DNA from: CAZNPH01 sp964574985
GTDB taxonomy: Bacteria; Bacteroidota; Bacteroidia; Bacteroidales; SM23-62
Length of the DNA stretch: 64,000 bases
Assembly (NCBI GenBank): GCA_964574985.1
Contig: CAZNPH010000002.1
Location: 186,001-250,000, forward strand
Direction of reading: 5' to 3'
The position numbers were made by a program, and so were the translations under genes. Positions 16,987-26,752 of this stretch are shown here, in pieces. Within the stretch, counting starts at the first letter, position 1, and each line of letters starts with the position of its first letter. The notes below the pieces were generated by a model. That model searched no databases, was not told the DNA's origin, and saw only the letters and a program-made list of their open reading frames with translations.

Positions 16987-19452
16987 TTATCCGGAGACAG
17001 AGAGGTTAGCCGGACTTTCAACTGGCTCGTCACGCAGGGAAAGGTCCAGTACTTCCATGGTGTCAGACACAAAATGGAAATTCAATCCTTTGAGGTATAT
17101 ATCCTTGATCTCTTCCACGTCTTTCCTGTTCCCGGCAGAAAGGATGATGTTGTGGATGCCGGCCCGTTTGGCGGCCAGTATCTTTTCCTTGATGCCTCCT
17201 ACCGGAAGGACCTTCCCCCGCAGGGTGATCTCCCCGGTCATGGCAATGTCTTTCCTCAGCTTTTTCTGGGTAAAAGCCGAAGCCATGGATGCCAGCATGG
17301 TAAGACCCGCTGAAGGCCCGTCCTTGGGTATGGCCCCTTCGGGAACATGAAGATGCACGTTCCTATGGTCAAAAAGATCCGCGTTGATATTCAGGGATGT
17401 ACTCTGTGATTTCAGAAACTCAAGGGCCAGAATGGCCGATTCCTTCATCACTTCACCCAGGTTCCCGGTAATGGTCAGTTTCCCTTTTCCTTTGCTCAGA
17501 CTGGTTTCCGCGAACAGGATCTCTCCTCCGGTGGTGGTCCATGCCAGTCCGGTTGCCACTCCCACGTATTCATTGCCCAGGTATTTGTCCTTCAGATACC
17601 TGGGTTTGCCCAGGATTTCATGGATATCCTTGATCCTGAGGTTTTTAAGGTATTCTTCCTCAAAGGCGATCTTTTTGGCCACGTTCCGTACCAGCTTGGC
17701 CAGGGTTTTGTTCAATTCACGGACCCCGGACTCCCTGGTATAATATTCAATAATATACTCGAGGACCCTTTTGGGGAAAGATACCTGATTCTTTTTCATC
17801 CCGTGTTCCTTCAGCTGTTTGGGGATCAAATGCCTTTTGGCGATCTCCCTCTTTTCTTCCACTATGTATCCGGTCACGTTGATCAGTTCCATCCGGTCGA
17901 TCAGTGCCGGATGGATGGTCGCCGTGGTATTGGCTGTGGTAATGAACATGACCCTGGAAAGATCATATTCCAGTTCCAGAAAATTGTCATAAAACGTGCT
18001 GTTCTGTTCGGGATCCAGTACCTCGAGGAGTGCGGAAGCGGGATCTCCGTGCAGGTCACGGCTTACTTTGTCGATCTCATCAAGAACAAATACAGGGTTC
18101 GAGGTTTTGGCCTTTTTGATGTTCTGGATGATCCTTCCGGGCATGGCACCGACATAGGTTTTCCTGTGTCCCCGGATCTCCGCTTCGTCCCGGAGTCCGC
18201 CCAGCGACATCCTTATATACTGCCTTTTCAAAGCCCTGGCAATGGATTTACCGAGAGAGGTTTTGCCTACACCCGGTGGCCCGTAAAGGCATAGGATGGG
18301 TGATTTCAGGTCCCCTTTCAGTTTCAGGACCGCCAGGTGTTCCAGTATCCGGTCTTTGACATTTTCCAGTCCGAAATGGTCCTCGTCAAGGATTTTCCGG
18401 GCCCGGTTAAGATTGAAATTATCTTTAGAATACTTTTGCCAGGGCAGTTCGACCAGTGTATGAAGGTAATTGACCTGTATGGAATACTCGGCTGCCGCTG
18501 GGTTCATCCGCTCAAGCTTGTTCACTTCCCTTTCGAATTTTTCAGCAGCCTCGGTGGTCCATTTCTTCTTTTTGGCTTTCCCGCGGAATTCACTGATCTC
18601 TTTTTCAAGCGGATTTCCTCCAAGCTCTTCCTGAATGGTTTTCATTTGCTGGTGCAGCAGATATTCCCTTTGCTGCTGGTCCAGATCCGTTTTGACCTTG
18701 GTCTGGATATCGCTTTTCAATTCCAGCATCTGCACTTCCTTGGTCAGGTATTCGAGAAGCTGGATCCCGCGGTTTCTCAAGTCGTTAATTTCCAGCAATT
18801 TTTGTTTTTCCTGAAGGTTGAAGTTGCTGTTGGAGCAGATGAAATTGATCAGGAAGGTGGAGCTCTCGATGTTCTTCACCGCGAATGAAGACTCCGGGGG
18901 AATGTTGCTGGACAGCTTGATGATCCTCAGGGACAAATCTTTCAAAGAGCCCACGATGGCATTGTATTCCTTGCTTTTTCTGACTGGTTTTATTTCTTCC
19001 AGCGGTCTGACACTGGCTTTAAAGTACGGCTCATCGGTAATCATATTTTCCACCCTGAACCTTTTTTTACCCTGGATGATCACGGAAGTGGAATGATCGG
19101 GCATTTCCAGGATCTTGACGATCTGGGCAACCGTCCCCACTCCGTAAAGGTCCCCGGCAGAGGGGTCCTCTGTTTCCGGGTTCTTCTGGGCAAGGGTTCC
19201 TATGATCTTTTCTTTTTTATAGGCTTCCTTGATCAGCCGGATGGATTTTTCACGCCCGACGGTAATGGGCAGGATTACCCCGGGAAACAACACCGCGTTC
19301 CGGAGTGGCAGAATGGGCAATGCCTCCGGGAGATCGGTTTTGTAGATTGCCTCTTCATCATCCTCAGAGATCAGGGGGATGAAATCGGCATCGTTCTCTG
19401 AATTTCCGGTTATATATAAATTTTTGATTTTCTGATCTTTGAACTTATTCAT
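16987..19452 (-). CDS. lon: ATP-dependent Lon protease
   Basis: This cytoplasmic protein of 821 residues, starting at 19452 (MNKFKDQKIKNLYI), degrades misfolded and regulatory proteins. The frame is open further upstream but the normal Lon N terminus begins here, and AGGAG lies 11 bases before this ATG, unusual in this window. Domains: LON substrate-binding domain (about residues 45-240; LPILPLRNAVLFPG), coiled region, AAA+ ATPase (YGPPGVGKTSLG, FVLDEIDKV), then the Ser-Lys protease domain (PKDGPSAG with the catalytic Ser; Lys in PVGGIKEKILAAKRAG). All catalytic residues are present. Confidence 0.97.
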   Translation of the reverse strand: MNKFKDQKIKNLYITGNSENDADFIPLISEDDEEAIYKTDLPEALPILPLRNAVLFPGVILPITVGREKSIRLIKEAYKKEKIIGTLAQKNPETEDPSAGDLYGVGTVAQIVKILEMPDHSTSVIIQGKKRFRVENMITDEPYFKASVRPLEEIKPVRKSKEYNAIVGSLKDLSLRIIKLSSNIPPESSFAVKNIESSTFLINFICSNSNFNLQEKQKLLEINDLRNRGIQLLEYLTKEVQMLELKSDIQTKVKTDLDQQQREYLLHQQMKTIQEELGGNPLEKEISEFRGKAKKKKWTTEAAEKFEREVNKLERMNPAAAEYSIQVNYLHTLVELPWQKYSKDNFNLNRARKILDEDHFGLENVKDRILEHLAVLKLKGDLKSPILCLYGPPGVGKTSLGKSIARALKRQYIRMSLGGLRDEAEIRGHRKTYVGAMPGRIIQNIKKAKTSNPVFVLDEIDKVSRDLHGDPASALLEVLDPEQNSTFYDNFLELEYDLSRVMFITTANTTATIHPALIDRMELINVTGYIVEEKREIAKRHLIPKQLKEHGMKKNQVSFPKRVLEYIIEYYTRESGVRELNKTLAKLVRNVAKKIAFEEEYLKNLRIKDIHEILGKPRYLKDKYLGNEYVGVATGLAWTTTGGEILFAETSLSKGKGKLTITGNLGEVMKESAILALEFLKSQSTSLNINADLFDHRNVHLHVPEGAIPKDGPSAGLTMLASMASAFTQKKLRKDIAMTGEITLRGKVLPVGGIKEKILAAKRAGIHNIILSAGNRKDVEEIKDIYLKGLNFHFVSDTMEVLDLSLRDEPVESPANLSVSG

Positions 19453-19542
19453 ATTTGTTTTTCTCCTTTCCGACAACTTGTCAGTTCCCTGCGATATCGG
19501 GATACCATACTGAACAAGCAATCTCCGTGCCAAAGATTGTGA

Positions 19543-20730
19543 TCAGTTTTTCCTGTATTTACCGGTCATTTCAAAGATACTGGTCAGGATTTCCCGTTCG
19601 GTTTGGTCAAAATCTATTTCTCTCCGCTTCATGACACGTTCGGCCACCCCGAAAGCTTTGGAAAGTTCATAGGTTTTGAATCCGCCTGCCCCCCCCCATG
19701 AAAAGGAAGGTATGAAATTCCTGGGGAACCCGGTTCCGTATATGTTGGCATTGACCCCGACCACCGTGCCCGTATTGAACATGGTATTGATGCCGCATTT
19801 GGAATGATCCCCCATAATCAGTCCGCAAAAAGTCAATCCGGTGCCGGAGAACTTTTCCAGCCGGTAATTCCAGACCCTGACCGGGGCATAGTTGTTTTTC
19901 AAATTGGAATTGTTGGTATCTGCACCGATATTGCACCATTCACCCAGGACTGAATGGCCCAGGAATCCGTCGTGTGCTTTGTTGCTGTATCCCTGGATCA
20001 CTGAATTGTTGATCTCTCCACCCACCTTGCTGAAAGGTCCCACAGTAGAAGGACCATAGATTTTTGCCCCCATTTTGACCGTGGACCCTTCACACAGGGC
20101 GAATGGCCCCCTGATCACAGCACCTTCCATGATCTCGGAGTCTTTGCCAAGGTAAACTGGTCCCCTTTCCGCATTGATGGTTGCGAATTCTGCCCTGACT
20201 CCTTCTTCGGCATATATGTTTTCTATTCCGAGAAGGTTGTTGGTCGGACTGAGGGAGTGGCTTGCGGAGGCATCGGTGATCATTTTGTAATCATTGCGGA
20301 TCTCCGTTCCGTTATACCGGAAAATATCCCATGGGAACCGGATCCGCCCGACATTTTCAATTTGCCTGATCCTTTTGTATTTCAGTGTGGTGCTTTCTGT
20401 GAACCGCGACAATCCGTCCTCATCCAGTCTGGCCGCTATGATGTCATCCCCCGTGCCAAGAGCCTCCCCGGCCTCCAGCTGGCCGATCTCTTTCACCAGT
20501 TCACGGGAGGGGAAGACGGCACCATTGATCAGTATATTGACCGGAGCGGTCCGGAGCGGAAATTTTCCCTGCAGGTAGGGCCGGGTAAGTGAAGATGTTG
20601 GATTGACCAGCCTGGCTTCCCATTTTTCGCGGATGGTGAGAATCCCCGTTCTCAGTTCAGAGACCGGACGGGTGAATGTAAGGGGAAGAAGATCCTCCCA
20701 GCTTTTGTCGTCAAAAAGGATGTAATTCAT
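19543..20730 (-). CDS. GlmU-like putative sugar nucleotidyltransferase
   Basis: This protein of 395 residues starts at 20730 (MNYILFDDKSWEDLL). The N-terminal half is a short nucleotidyltransferase-like domain (LLPLTFTRPVSELRTGILTIREKWE), a pattern seen in a Bacteroidota family usually annotated as GlmU-like. The C-terminal half is a left-handed beta-helix built of hexapeptide turns (VYLGKDSEIMEGAVIRGP, GDHSKCGINTMFNTGTVVG). The activity has not been shown for this branch; synthesis of an activated sugar is inferred. It lies downstream of rpmE2, separated from it by a terminator, and 90 bases before lon. Confidence 0.78.
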   Translation of the reverse strand: MNYILFDDKSWEDLLPLTFTRPVSELRTGILTIREKWEARLVNPTSSLTRPYLQGKFPLRTAPVNILINGAVFPSRELVKEIGQLEAGEALGTGDDIIAARLDEDGLSRFTESTTLKYKRIRQIENVGRIRFPWDIFRYNGTEIRNDYKMITDASASHSLSPTNNLLGIENIYAEEGVRAEFATINAERGPVYLGKDSEIMEGAVIRGPFALCEGSTVKMGAKIYGPSTVGPFSKVGGEINNSVIQGYSNKAHDGFLGHSVLGEWCNIGADTNNSNLKNNYAPVRVWNYRLEKFSGTGLTFCGLIMGDHSKCGINTMFNTGTVVGVNANIYGTGFPRNFIPSFSWGGAGGFKTYELSKAFGVAERVMKRREIDFDQTEREILTSIFEMTGKYRKN

Positions 20731-20790
20731 AAGAAGTTGTTTACGGATCAGGACAAACAACGGGGAACATGACAAAATTACATAAAAAGA

Positions 20791-20824
20791 GGCTGCTTCA
20801 AAACAAATTGGGGCAGCCCTTTTT
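20791..20824 (-). terminator. Terminator after rpmE2
   Basis: GGCTGC (20791-20796) pairs with GCAGCC (20813-20818). Runs of T flank the stem on both strands, so it may act in both directions. Confidence 0.75.
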
Positions 20825-20838
20825 AAAGTTGTGGGGGG

Positions 20839-21111
20839 TTAGCTCTGTTTTTTCTTTTTTTCGTAGTGGCTCTTGTAACGGTTCATGAATTTATCTACAC
20901 GCCCGGCCGAGTCCACAAGTTTCATTTTGCCTGTATAGAAAGGATGGGAGGTATTGGATATCTCCAGTTTAATCAAAGGATATTCCCTGCCGTCCTCCAT
21001 TTTGATCTTTTCTTTGGAAGGTGCGGTTGAACGGGTGATGAAAGTATACCCGTTGGACATGTCCTTAAAGACCACTTCCCGGTAATTTTCGGGATGTATT
21101 TTCTTTTTCAT
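20839..21111 (-). CDS. rpmE2: 50S ribosomal protein L31, type B
   Basis: This 90-residue protein starts at 21111 (MKKKIHPENYREVVF). The KIHPENY start, FITRSTAP, LEISNTSHPFYTGK and KFMNRY are L31 signatures. It has no cysteines, so it is the zinc-free (C-minus, type B) form, often a substitute when zinc is scarce. It is flanked by its own -7 box and by a terminator, so it is probably transcribed alone. Confidence 0.96.
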   Translation of the reverse strand: MKKKIHPENYREVVFKDMSNGYTFITRSTAPSKEKIKMEDGREYPLIKLEISNTSHPFYTGKMKLVDSAGRVDKFMNRYKSHYEKKKKQS

Positions 21112-21140
21112 CTGAAGTTCCTGTTTTACCACTGGGATCG

Positions 21141-21148
21141 CAAAATTA
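21141..21148 (-). promoter_or_regulatory. Candidate -7 box of rpmE2
   Basis: The minus strand reads TAATTTTG, an exact TAnnTTTG match, about 30 bases before the start codon. TTTTTG occurs further upstream, but at about 12 bases it is closer than the usual -33 spacing. Confidence 0.5.
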
Positions 21149-21195
21149 AACATTGTTTTTCAAAAATAAAAATGTCGTCGATATTACCCAATGAC

Positions 21196-22401
21196 TTATC
21201 CGGAAGGCCTGATCTTTTTGTGATAATCCGTGCTTTTCGATGTTTCGGGCATATAGCGTTTGAATTCCGCACCGGGATCAAACAGATAACGGTATGTGTA
21301 ATGGGTTTTGGCCATTTCCCCGCCCACCGCTTCGTACAACGCGATCATTTTTGGATTGAAATCACCCACCCAGGAAAGCTCGACCTCCTCATAATATTTT
21401 TTGTGTTCCATGACCTTGTCAAGATGCTTGAATATCCCCGATTCAATGCCTTTCCCCTGGAATCCGGGTACCACGCCAGCCACCACTGCCCGGATCCGGG
21501 TCATTTCATGGGTGTATTTATAGTAAAGGAAGCGGATCATATTGATCAGATGCAGCTTGCCGTTCATATGTTTGAGGATCTGGTTCACGTCCGGGAAGAA
21601 GATGAAGAAGGCAATGGGTTCGTCTTTGTAGTAGGCAAACCATACCAGTTCTTCATCAATGATCGCCCGGGCTTTCTTCATGGTCTTCCTGACCTCTGCC
21701 GGATCCAGTGGTGTGAAATTATCCTTGAATTCCGCCCATGCCTGGTTGTAGACACGGACCATGTCATGGATGAATTTATCGGTCTCGCGGAACCGGAAAT
21801 GCCTGAACGAGAAATCTTTTTTCCGGAGGATCCAGTCGGCGATCTTCCAGAATCTTTCCGGGAATTCCTTGTTCAGGTCCAGGTGGAAGGTATACTGTTC
21901 AAAGTACAGTCTGAATCCGTATTCCTCAAATAGCTTTTTGTAATAGGGGAAATTATAGGGCATGCCGTACCCGGGGTGGGTGAATCCCTTGACCAGCAGT
22001 CCCCAGTTATGGTCGTTCTCACCGAAATTGACCGGTCCGTCCATGCCTTCCATTCCGTTGTGTTTCAGCCATTCTTTGGCGGTGTCGAAAAGCAGGGTGG
22101 AAGCCCCCAGGTCGTCGATACACTCAAAATTTCCCACACCTCCGACCGGTATTTCCTGTGCATTGGTTTTATCCCGGTTAAAAAAAGCCGCGATCCTTCC
22201 GATCAGTTTTCCCCGGCTGTCCCTGAGTACCCACCTTCTGGCATCCCCGTTTCTGAATTCCGGGTTTTCAGCGGGGTCGAAAGTGCTTTCAATGTCCCTG
22301 TCAAGCGGGCAAACCCAGTTAGGGTCATTTTTATACAGTATCTTGGGGACTTTCAGGAATTGTTTTCTGGTCGATTTGTCAGTTACTTCAATTGCTTCCA
22401 T
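21196..22401 (-). CDS. GNAT-like protein, function unknown
   Basis: The 401-residue protein resembles a Bacteroidota family with two acetyltransferase-like halves. Visible segments are NDPNWVCPLDRDIESTFDP (near residues 26-45), GRIAAFFNRD, VGGVGNFECIDDLGAS and, in the C-terminal half, RAVVAGVVPGFQGKGIESGIFKHLDK, which fits the acetyl-CoA-binding Q/RxxGxG/A loop of GNAT enzymes. The substrate is unknown. It is transcribed alone, 84 bases upstream of rpmE2. Confidence 0.7.
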   Translation of the reverse strand: MEAIEVTDKSTRKQFLKVPKILYKNDPNWVCPLDRDIESTFDPAENPEFRNGDARRWVLRDSRGKLIGRIAAFFNRDKTNAQEIPVGGVGNFECIDDLGASTLLFDTAKEWLKHNGMEGMDGPVNFGENDHNWGLLVKGFTHPGYGMPYNFPYYKKLFEEYGFRLYFEQYTFHLDLNKEFPERFWKIADWILRKKDFSFRHFRFRETDKFIHDMVRVYNQAWAEFKDNFTPLDPAEVRKTMKKARAIIDEELVWFAYYKDEPIAFFIFFPDVNQILKHMNGKLHLINMIRFLYYKYTHEMTRIRAVVAGVVPGFQGKGIESGIFKHLDKVMEHKKYYEEVELSWVGDFNPKMIALYEAVGGEMAKTHYTYRYLFDPGAEFKRYMPETSKSTDYHKKIRPSG

Positions 22402-22559
22402 AAAAGCATAACGGATTATCCGGCGGGTCGATCCTTACGGGCAATCCTCCGGAAGAGCTTAAATATACGCACTTTTTACCATTTGTCAATATTCAGGAGA
22501 TTTCTTTCAGGCGGACAGGGAAAAACAGGCACTTGCATTGCCGGTAAAGATAAAACCCA

Positions 22560-23333
22560 TCAGCGCCTGCCGGCAATTTTGGCAAGGAGTCTGAGCATCT
22601 CCAGATACAGCCATATCAAGGTAACCATGAGTCCGAATGCTGCATACCATTCCATGTATCTGGGAGCACCTGATTCAGCCCCGTGTTCTATGAAATCAAA
22701 ATCGAGCACCAGGTTGAGGGCTGCAACAACCACTACCACCAGGCTGAAGCCGATGCCAATGGGCCCGCTGTTGTGGATGAATCCTGCGGATATGCCGAAA
22801 ATACGAAGAATGAAGGAAACCATGTAGATCAGGAAAATACCGCCGGTCGCGGCCACTACACCCAGTTTGAAGTTCTCGGTGGCTTTGATCCACCCCGATT
22901 TATACGCGAGGAGCAGGGCAAAAAGGGTCCCCAGGGTGAGTCCGACTGCCTGAATGACGATACCCGGGAACTGTGCCTCGAAATATGCCGAGATCCCCCC
23001 CAGGAACAGACCTTCCACCACAGCATACACGGGTGCGGTGACCGGTGCCCAGGTCCTCTTGAAAATGGTGATCAACGCCGTTATGAGTCCGCCTACCGCT
23101 CCCCCGATCATCCACGGGGAAACCGCCCTGGCAGCCAATTGCGGATCCACGGCCACCCGGTCGAAAAAAATTTTCCAGGTGTAGAATGCACCCAGCAATA
23201 CAAGGAAAAACATCAGAAGGACCTTGTTGACGGTTCCGTTGAGCGTCATGACCTCTTCTTTCCGGCCGGAAATGCTGACATCCCTGAAAGTGCCCTTGTT
23301 CAGGGCCGGATTGGCGCTTCTTGCAATGTTCAT
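22560..23333 (-). CDS. Bax inhibitor-1 / YccA family membrane protein
   Basis: The 257-residue protein starts at 23333 (MNIARSANPALNKGTF). It has about seven membrane segments with the family motifs FYTWKIFFDRV, TAPVYAVVEGLFLGGISAYFE and LNLVLDFDFIEHGAESGAPRYMEWYAAFGLMVTL, the last containing the conserved acidic residues implicated in ion leak in related proteins. The role in bacteria is poorly defined. It is divergent from the flippase gene, with 108 bases between start codons. Confidence 0.9.
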   Translation of the reverse strand: MNIARSANPALNKGTFRDVSISGRKEEVMTLNGTVNKVLLMFFLVLLGAFYTWKIFFDRVAVDPQLAARAVSPWMIGGAVGGLITALITIFKRTWAPVTAPVYAVVEGLFLGGISAYFEAQFPGIVIQAVGLTLGTLFALLLAYKSGWIKATENFKLGVVAATGGIFLIYMVSFILRIFGISAGFIHNSGPIGIGFSLVVVVVAALNLVLDFDFIEHGAESGAPRYMEWYAAFGLMVTLIWLYLEMLRLLAKIAGRR

Positions 23334-23369
23334 TGGTAAAACCGGTTGATGATTTTCAACAGAATTCTG

Positions 23370-23377
23370 CAAAGATA
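23370..23377 (-). promoter_or_regulatory. Candidate -7 box of the Bax inhibitor-1 gene
   Basis: The minus strand reads TATCTTTG, an exact TAnnTTTG match, 37 bases from the start codon. It interleaves with the plus-strand promoter of the polysaccharide operon. Confidence 0.55.
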
Positions 23378-23383
23378 ATGGAT

Positions 23384-23417
23384 TTTGTTCCCAACTCAGG
23401 CAAGATTGCTAAATTTG
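23384..23417 (+). promoter_or_regulatory. Candidate promoter of the polysaccharide operon
   Basis: TTTG (23384-23387), a 22-base spacer and TAAATTTG (23410-23417) fit the Bacteroidota -33/-7 pattern, the spacer being one base longer than usual. The sequence TTTGTTCCCA occurs twice here (from 23384 and 23414) and could be a repeated operator half-site. Confidence 0.5.
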
Positions 23418-23441
23418 TTCCCATCCATAAAACAGTAGTGC

Positions 23442-24728
23442 ATGCCCAGAAGGTTGCCGGTTTTTTTGCGTACGGAGTTTTTCAGGAATGTGCTGACCGT
23501 GATGTCGGGCACCACCCTGGCCCAGGTTGTTTCCGTTGCCGTTTATCCCATCCTTTCCAAGATATACACCCCGGATGATTTCGGGGTTTTTGCACTGTAC
23601 ATGAGCATTGTCAGCATCACGGGGATTGTCTCCACCGGCAAGTATGAAATGGCGGTCATGCTTCCCGGGGAGGAGCGGGATGGGGCCGGACTCACAATGC
23701 TGGCCATTGGTTTGTCCCTGGGGGTGAGTGTGATCCTGCTGTTTCCCGCGGTGGTGTTGAACGGGGAGATCGCCGGCTGGCTGGGGAACCCTGTCATCGC
23801 CCCCTGGCTTGTACTGGTCCCCCTGTCTACCTTTATGGTGGGGTCTTTTCAGGCCCTGAACTACTGGCACAACCGGCACAGGAAATTCAGGCGCATGACC
23901 CTGGCCAATGCCGGCCAGAGTCTGGTCAATTCAGGGATCAAGGTTGGGGGGGGATTTATCCGGACAGGGGCGGCCGGACTCATCACGGGGATGGTTCTGG
24001 GGCAGGGGGCCGGACTCGCCCTGTATGTGCGGGGTATATTCAAAAACGGGATGCGGTTTTTCCGGGGGATCCGGCTTCAGGACATCAAACGGCTGGCATT
24101 CCGGTACAGTTTGTTCCCCAGGTTCAATATGGTGCACGGACTCATCAATAATTTTTCCGGGGGGTTGCCGGTCTTTGTGCTGACCTCTGCTTTTTCACCC
24201 GGGGTGGCCGGATTGTATTCACTGGGTTTTACCATCATCTTCCGGCCGATGGGACTGGTCACCACCGCCCTTTCCCAGGTGCTTTCCCAACGGATGATCG
24301 GCAGGGTTCATGACCAGAAAAGATTGCTTCCCGGCGGGAAAAGACTGATCGGGAAAATGCTGCAGTTCAGTGCGGCCCCGTTCATGCTGACCGGGATATT
24401 TGCCCCGGCGATATTCCGGTTTGTGTTCGGGGCGGAATGGGAAGAAGCCGGACGTTTTACCCGGATCCTGATCCCCTGGTTGTTCGTGTTGTTCCTTTCC
24501 GCACCCTTTTCCTTTGTCCCGGATGTTTTCAGGCGCCAGAAAACGGCCATGTACATCGATATTGTTAAATTTATCCTGCGGATCGCGGCATTGATAACGG
24601 GAGTTTTCCTGGACGATCTGTATCTGGCCCTCATCCTGTTCAGCGCGGCGAGCCTCATTATGTCGGCCTGGAGTCTGTACTGGTACTTCTCGCTGCTGAC
24701 ACGGCATGACAGGAAACTGGCACAATAA
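23442..24728 (+). CDS. Oligosaccharide flippase (Wzx/RfbX-like)
   Basis: The 428-residue polytopic protein of the MOP superfamily has about 12 hydrophobic segments. MSGTTLAQVVSVAVYPILSKIYTPDDFGVFALYMSIVSITG is the typical N terminus of Wzx-type flippases, which move lipid-linked sugar repeat units across the inner membrane. It is the first gene of a four-gene operon with a methyltransferase, a GT4 transferase and an amidotransferase-like protein, so it probably exports a surface polysaccharide or glycan. The region is G-rich and rich in GGG codons compared with its neighbours. Confidence 0.88.
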   Translation: MPRRLPVFLRTEFFRNVLTVMSGTTLAQVVSVAVYPILSKIYTPDDFGVFALYMSIVSITGIVSTGKYEMAVMLPGEERDGAGLTMLAIGLSLGVSVILLFPAVVLNGEIAGWLGNPVIAPWLVLVPLSTFMVGSFQALNYWHNRHRKFRRMTLANAGQSLVNSGIKVGGGFIRTGAAGLITGMVLGQGAGLALYVRGIFKNGMRFFRGIRLQDIKRLAFRYSLFPRFNMVHGLINNFSGGLPVFVLTSAFSPGVAGLYSLGFTIIFRPMGLVTTALSQVLSQRMIGRVHDQKRLLPGGKRLIGKMLQFSAAPFMLTGIFAPAIFRFVFGAEWEEAGRFTRILIPWLFVLFLSAPFSFVPDVFRRQKTAMYIDIVKFILRIAALITGVFLDDLYLALILFSAASLIMSAWSLYWYFSLLTRHDRKLAQ

Positions 24729-24746
24729 AAATGAAAGACAGGCGGT

Positions 24747-25571
24747 ATGCGTACGTTGAAAAAATTGTTGGGGATCCTCAGGGTTTTGATCAGAAAACCG
24801 GTCCTTCTGAACCGGGTGCTCAGTGAACCGGATATCTGGAAGGAGCATATTGCCCGGCGGTACGGTCCGGATTTCCGCCTCCGGCGGGTGGACCCGGAAC
24901 CTTTGATCGGTGGCGGGGCACAGAGGGTATGCCCGGTCACATTTCTGGACGGGGGATCCCTGGTTACCGATCTGCTGTTGTTGCGCTCACTGGCCGGGAG
25001 GTATCATTCCTGCCGGTATTTTGAGATCGGCACCTGGCGGGGAGAAAGTGTTGCCAATGTTTCGGAAGTTGCCGGGGAATGTTATACCCTCAACCTGTCT
25101 CCTGAACAGATGCGTAAACGGGGACTGCCTGAGGGATATATCAAACAGGTTGGCTGTTTTTCAAAAGGCCTGGACAATGTGATGCATCTTCAGGGGAACT
25201 CCGCGGATTTTGATTTTTCGGCACCGGGGAAGAAATTCGACCTGGTCTTCATTGACGGTGACCATCATTACCACATGGTACGAAACGATACGGAAAAGGT
25301 ATTCAGGCACCTTCTTCACGAAAGGAGCACTGTGGTATGGCATGATTACACAGACCATCCGGAACCGGTCCGTTTCGAGGTGCTGGCGGGCATACTGGAT
25401 GGCGCCCCGGAAAGATTCCGCCTCATGATTGTGCATGTGGCCCATACCAAATGTGCGGTTTTTTTTCCTGAACAGGTCCACAGGGAATTGCCGGGTGGGG
25501 GAGCGGACAAAGAACCGGCCGGTCATTATTTTGATCTTCAGGTGAACATGAAAAAATCGGGAAAGGGATGA
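24747..25571 (+). CDS. Class I SAM-dependent methyltransferase
   Basis: The 274-residue protein has a Rossmann methyltransferase core: CRYFEIGTWRGESVAN (motif I, SAM glycine loop) near residue 90, FDLVFIDGDHHYHMVRNDTEKVF (Asp-rich motif II/III) near residue 165, and STVVWHDYTD. This pattern is common in sugar- and cephalosporin-hydroxylase-like methyltransferases of polysaccharide clusters. The acceptor is unknown; sugar methylation is inferred from context. It overlaps the following GT4 gene by 4 bases. Confidence 0.8.
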   Translation: MRTLKKLLGILRVLIRKPVLLNRVLSEPDIWKEHIARRYGPDFRLRRVDPEPLIGGGAQRVCPVTFLDGGSLVTDLLLLRSLAGRYHSCRYFEIGTWRGESVANVSEVAGECYTLNLSPEQMRKRGLPEGYIKQVGCFSKGLDNVMHLQGNSADFDFSAPGKKFDLVFIDGDHHYHMVRNDTEKVFRHLLHERSTVVWHDYTDHPEPVRFEVLAGILDGAPERFRLMIVHVAHTKCAVFFPEQVHRELPGGGADKEPAGHYFDLQVNMKKSGKG

Positions 25572-26752
25572 TGAAGTTACTGTTCATACCTTCCTGGTAT
25601 CCGCCGGACGGTGGGCGTTTCTTCAGAGAGCATGCGGAAGCGGTGGCCGGACAGGGATGCGGGGTACGCGTTCTGGCCAACCGGGTCCTGGGATTGCGGG
25701 ATTGCGGACTCCGGTATTTTTTTCTTCCTGTCCGGCCGCAGATGGTCAGAAGGGGCAATCTTACGGAGCTCCATGCGGTTTTCAGAAAGATCCCCCGGTC
25801 AGCAGAGCTGAATGCCAAACGATGGGCCCGGAAGACCTGCCGGCTGTACGAACGTCATTTCCACCGCGGGGAAAGGCCGGATCTGATCCTTGCCCAGAGT
25901 TCCCTCTGGGCCGGATATGCTGCCTCGCTGATCCGCCGGAGTTACGGGATCCCCTATGTGGTTGCCGAACACAGGAGCCGGTTTGTTTTCAACACCGGGA
26001 CTGCCCGGAAAATGTTCAGGCCCTACCATTATCCTTTGCTGAAACAGGCTTTCCGGGAAGCAGCCGGGGTGGTGGCTGTATCCCCTGCCTTGCTGAAGGG
26101 CATTGAAGTGGTGGCCGGTAAGGGCTTCGGCAGGAAAATTGACATTATTCCGGACCAGGTGGATACCGGATTTTTCAATCTTCCGGAAGAACGCCAAAGG
26201 GATGGTGAATTCATTTTTTTCTCACTGGCCAACCTGGTGTATGCCAAAGGGATGGATGTGCTTCTGCGGGCTTTTGCCTCACTCCCGGAACAACTCAGGC
26301 ATACGTGCCGGCTCAGGATCGGAGGGAAAGGCCCGGAATACAAAAAGCTTCAAAAGATGGCCGGGGATCTGGGGATCGGTGAACGGATTTTTTTTACCGG
26401 GCACCTGGACAGGGAACAGGTCAGAAATGAATACCACCGGGCATCTGCATTTGTCCTTCCCAGCCGTTTCGAAGCTTTCGGGGTGGTATTTGCCGAAGCG
26501 CTTTCAACGGGATTGCCGGTGATCGCCAGCCGCTCGGGCGGTCCCGGGTCAATTGTTGACCGTTCCAACGGTTATCTGGTCCCGCCGGAAGACCCGGAAG
26601 CCCTGAAAAAAGCCATGGCAGAAATGATCAGGAAGCACCGGGACTTTGATAACGTCCTGATCAGGGAAAAAGCCGTAGAAGAATATTCAATGAAAACGGT
26701 TGCTTCCCGGTACATTGAATTGTTTGAAAAACTGAGCCATGCCGGAAATTGA
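25568..26752 (+). CDS. Glycosyltransferase family 4
   Basis: The 394-residue GT-B fold enzyme has an N-terminal acceptor domain (FIPSWYPPDGGRFFREHAEAV) and a C-terminal donor domain with the EX7E motif in SRFEAFGVVFAEALSTGLPVIASRSGG and the LVPPEDPEAL segment. It transfers a sugar from a nucleotide or lipid donor with retention. Donor and acceptor are unknown. The start overlaps the methyltransferase gene (ATGA) and the end overlaps the next gene by 14 bases, so translation is coupled. Confidence 0.92.
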   Translation: MMKLLFIPSWYPPDGGRFFREHAEAVAGQGCGVRVLANRVLGLRDCGLRYFFLPVRPQMVRRGNLTELHAVFRKIPRSAELNAKRWARKTCRLYERHFHRGERPDLILAQSSLWAGYAASLIRRSYGIPYVVAEHRSRFVFNTGTARKMFRPYHYPLLKQAFREAAGVVAVSPALLKGIEVVAGKGFGRKIDIIPDQVDTGFFNLPEERQRDGEFIFFSLANLVYAKGMDVLLRAFASLPEQLRHTCRLRIGGKGPEYKKLQKMAGDLGIGERIFFTGHLDREQVRNEYHRASAFVLPSRFEAFGVVFAEALSTGLPVIASRSGGPGSIVDRSNGYLVPPEDPEALKKAMAEMIRKHRDFDNVLIREKAVEEYSMKTVASRYIELFEKLSHAGN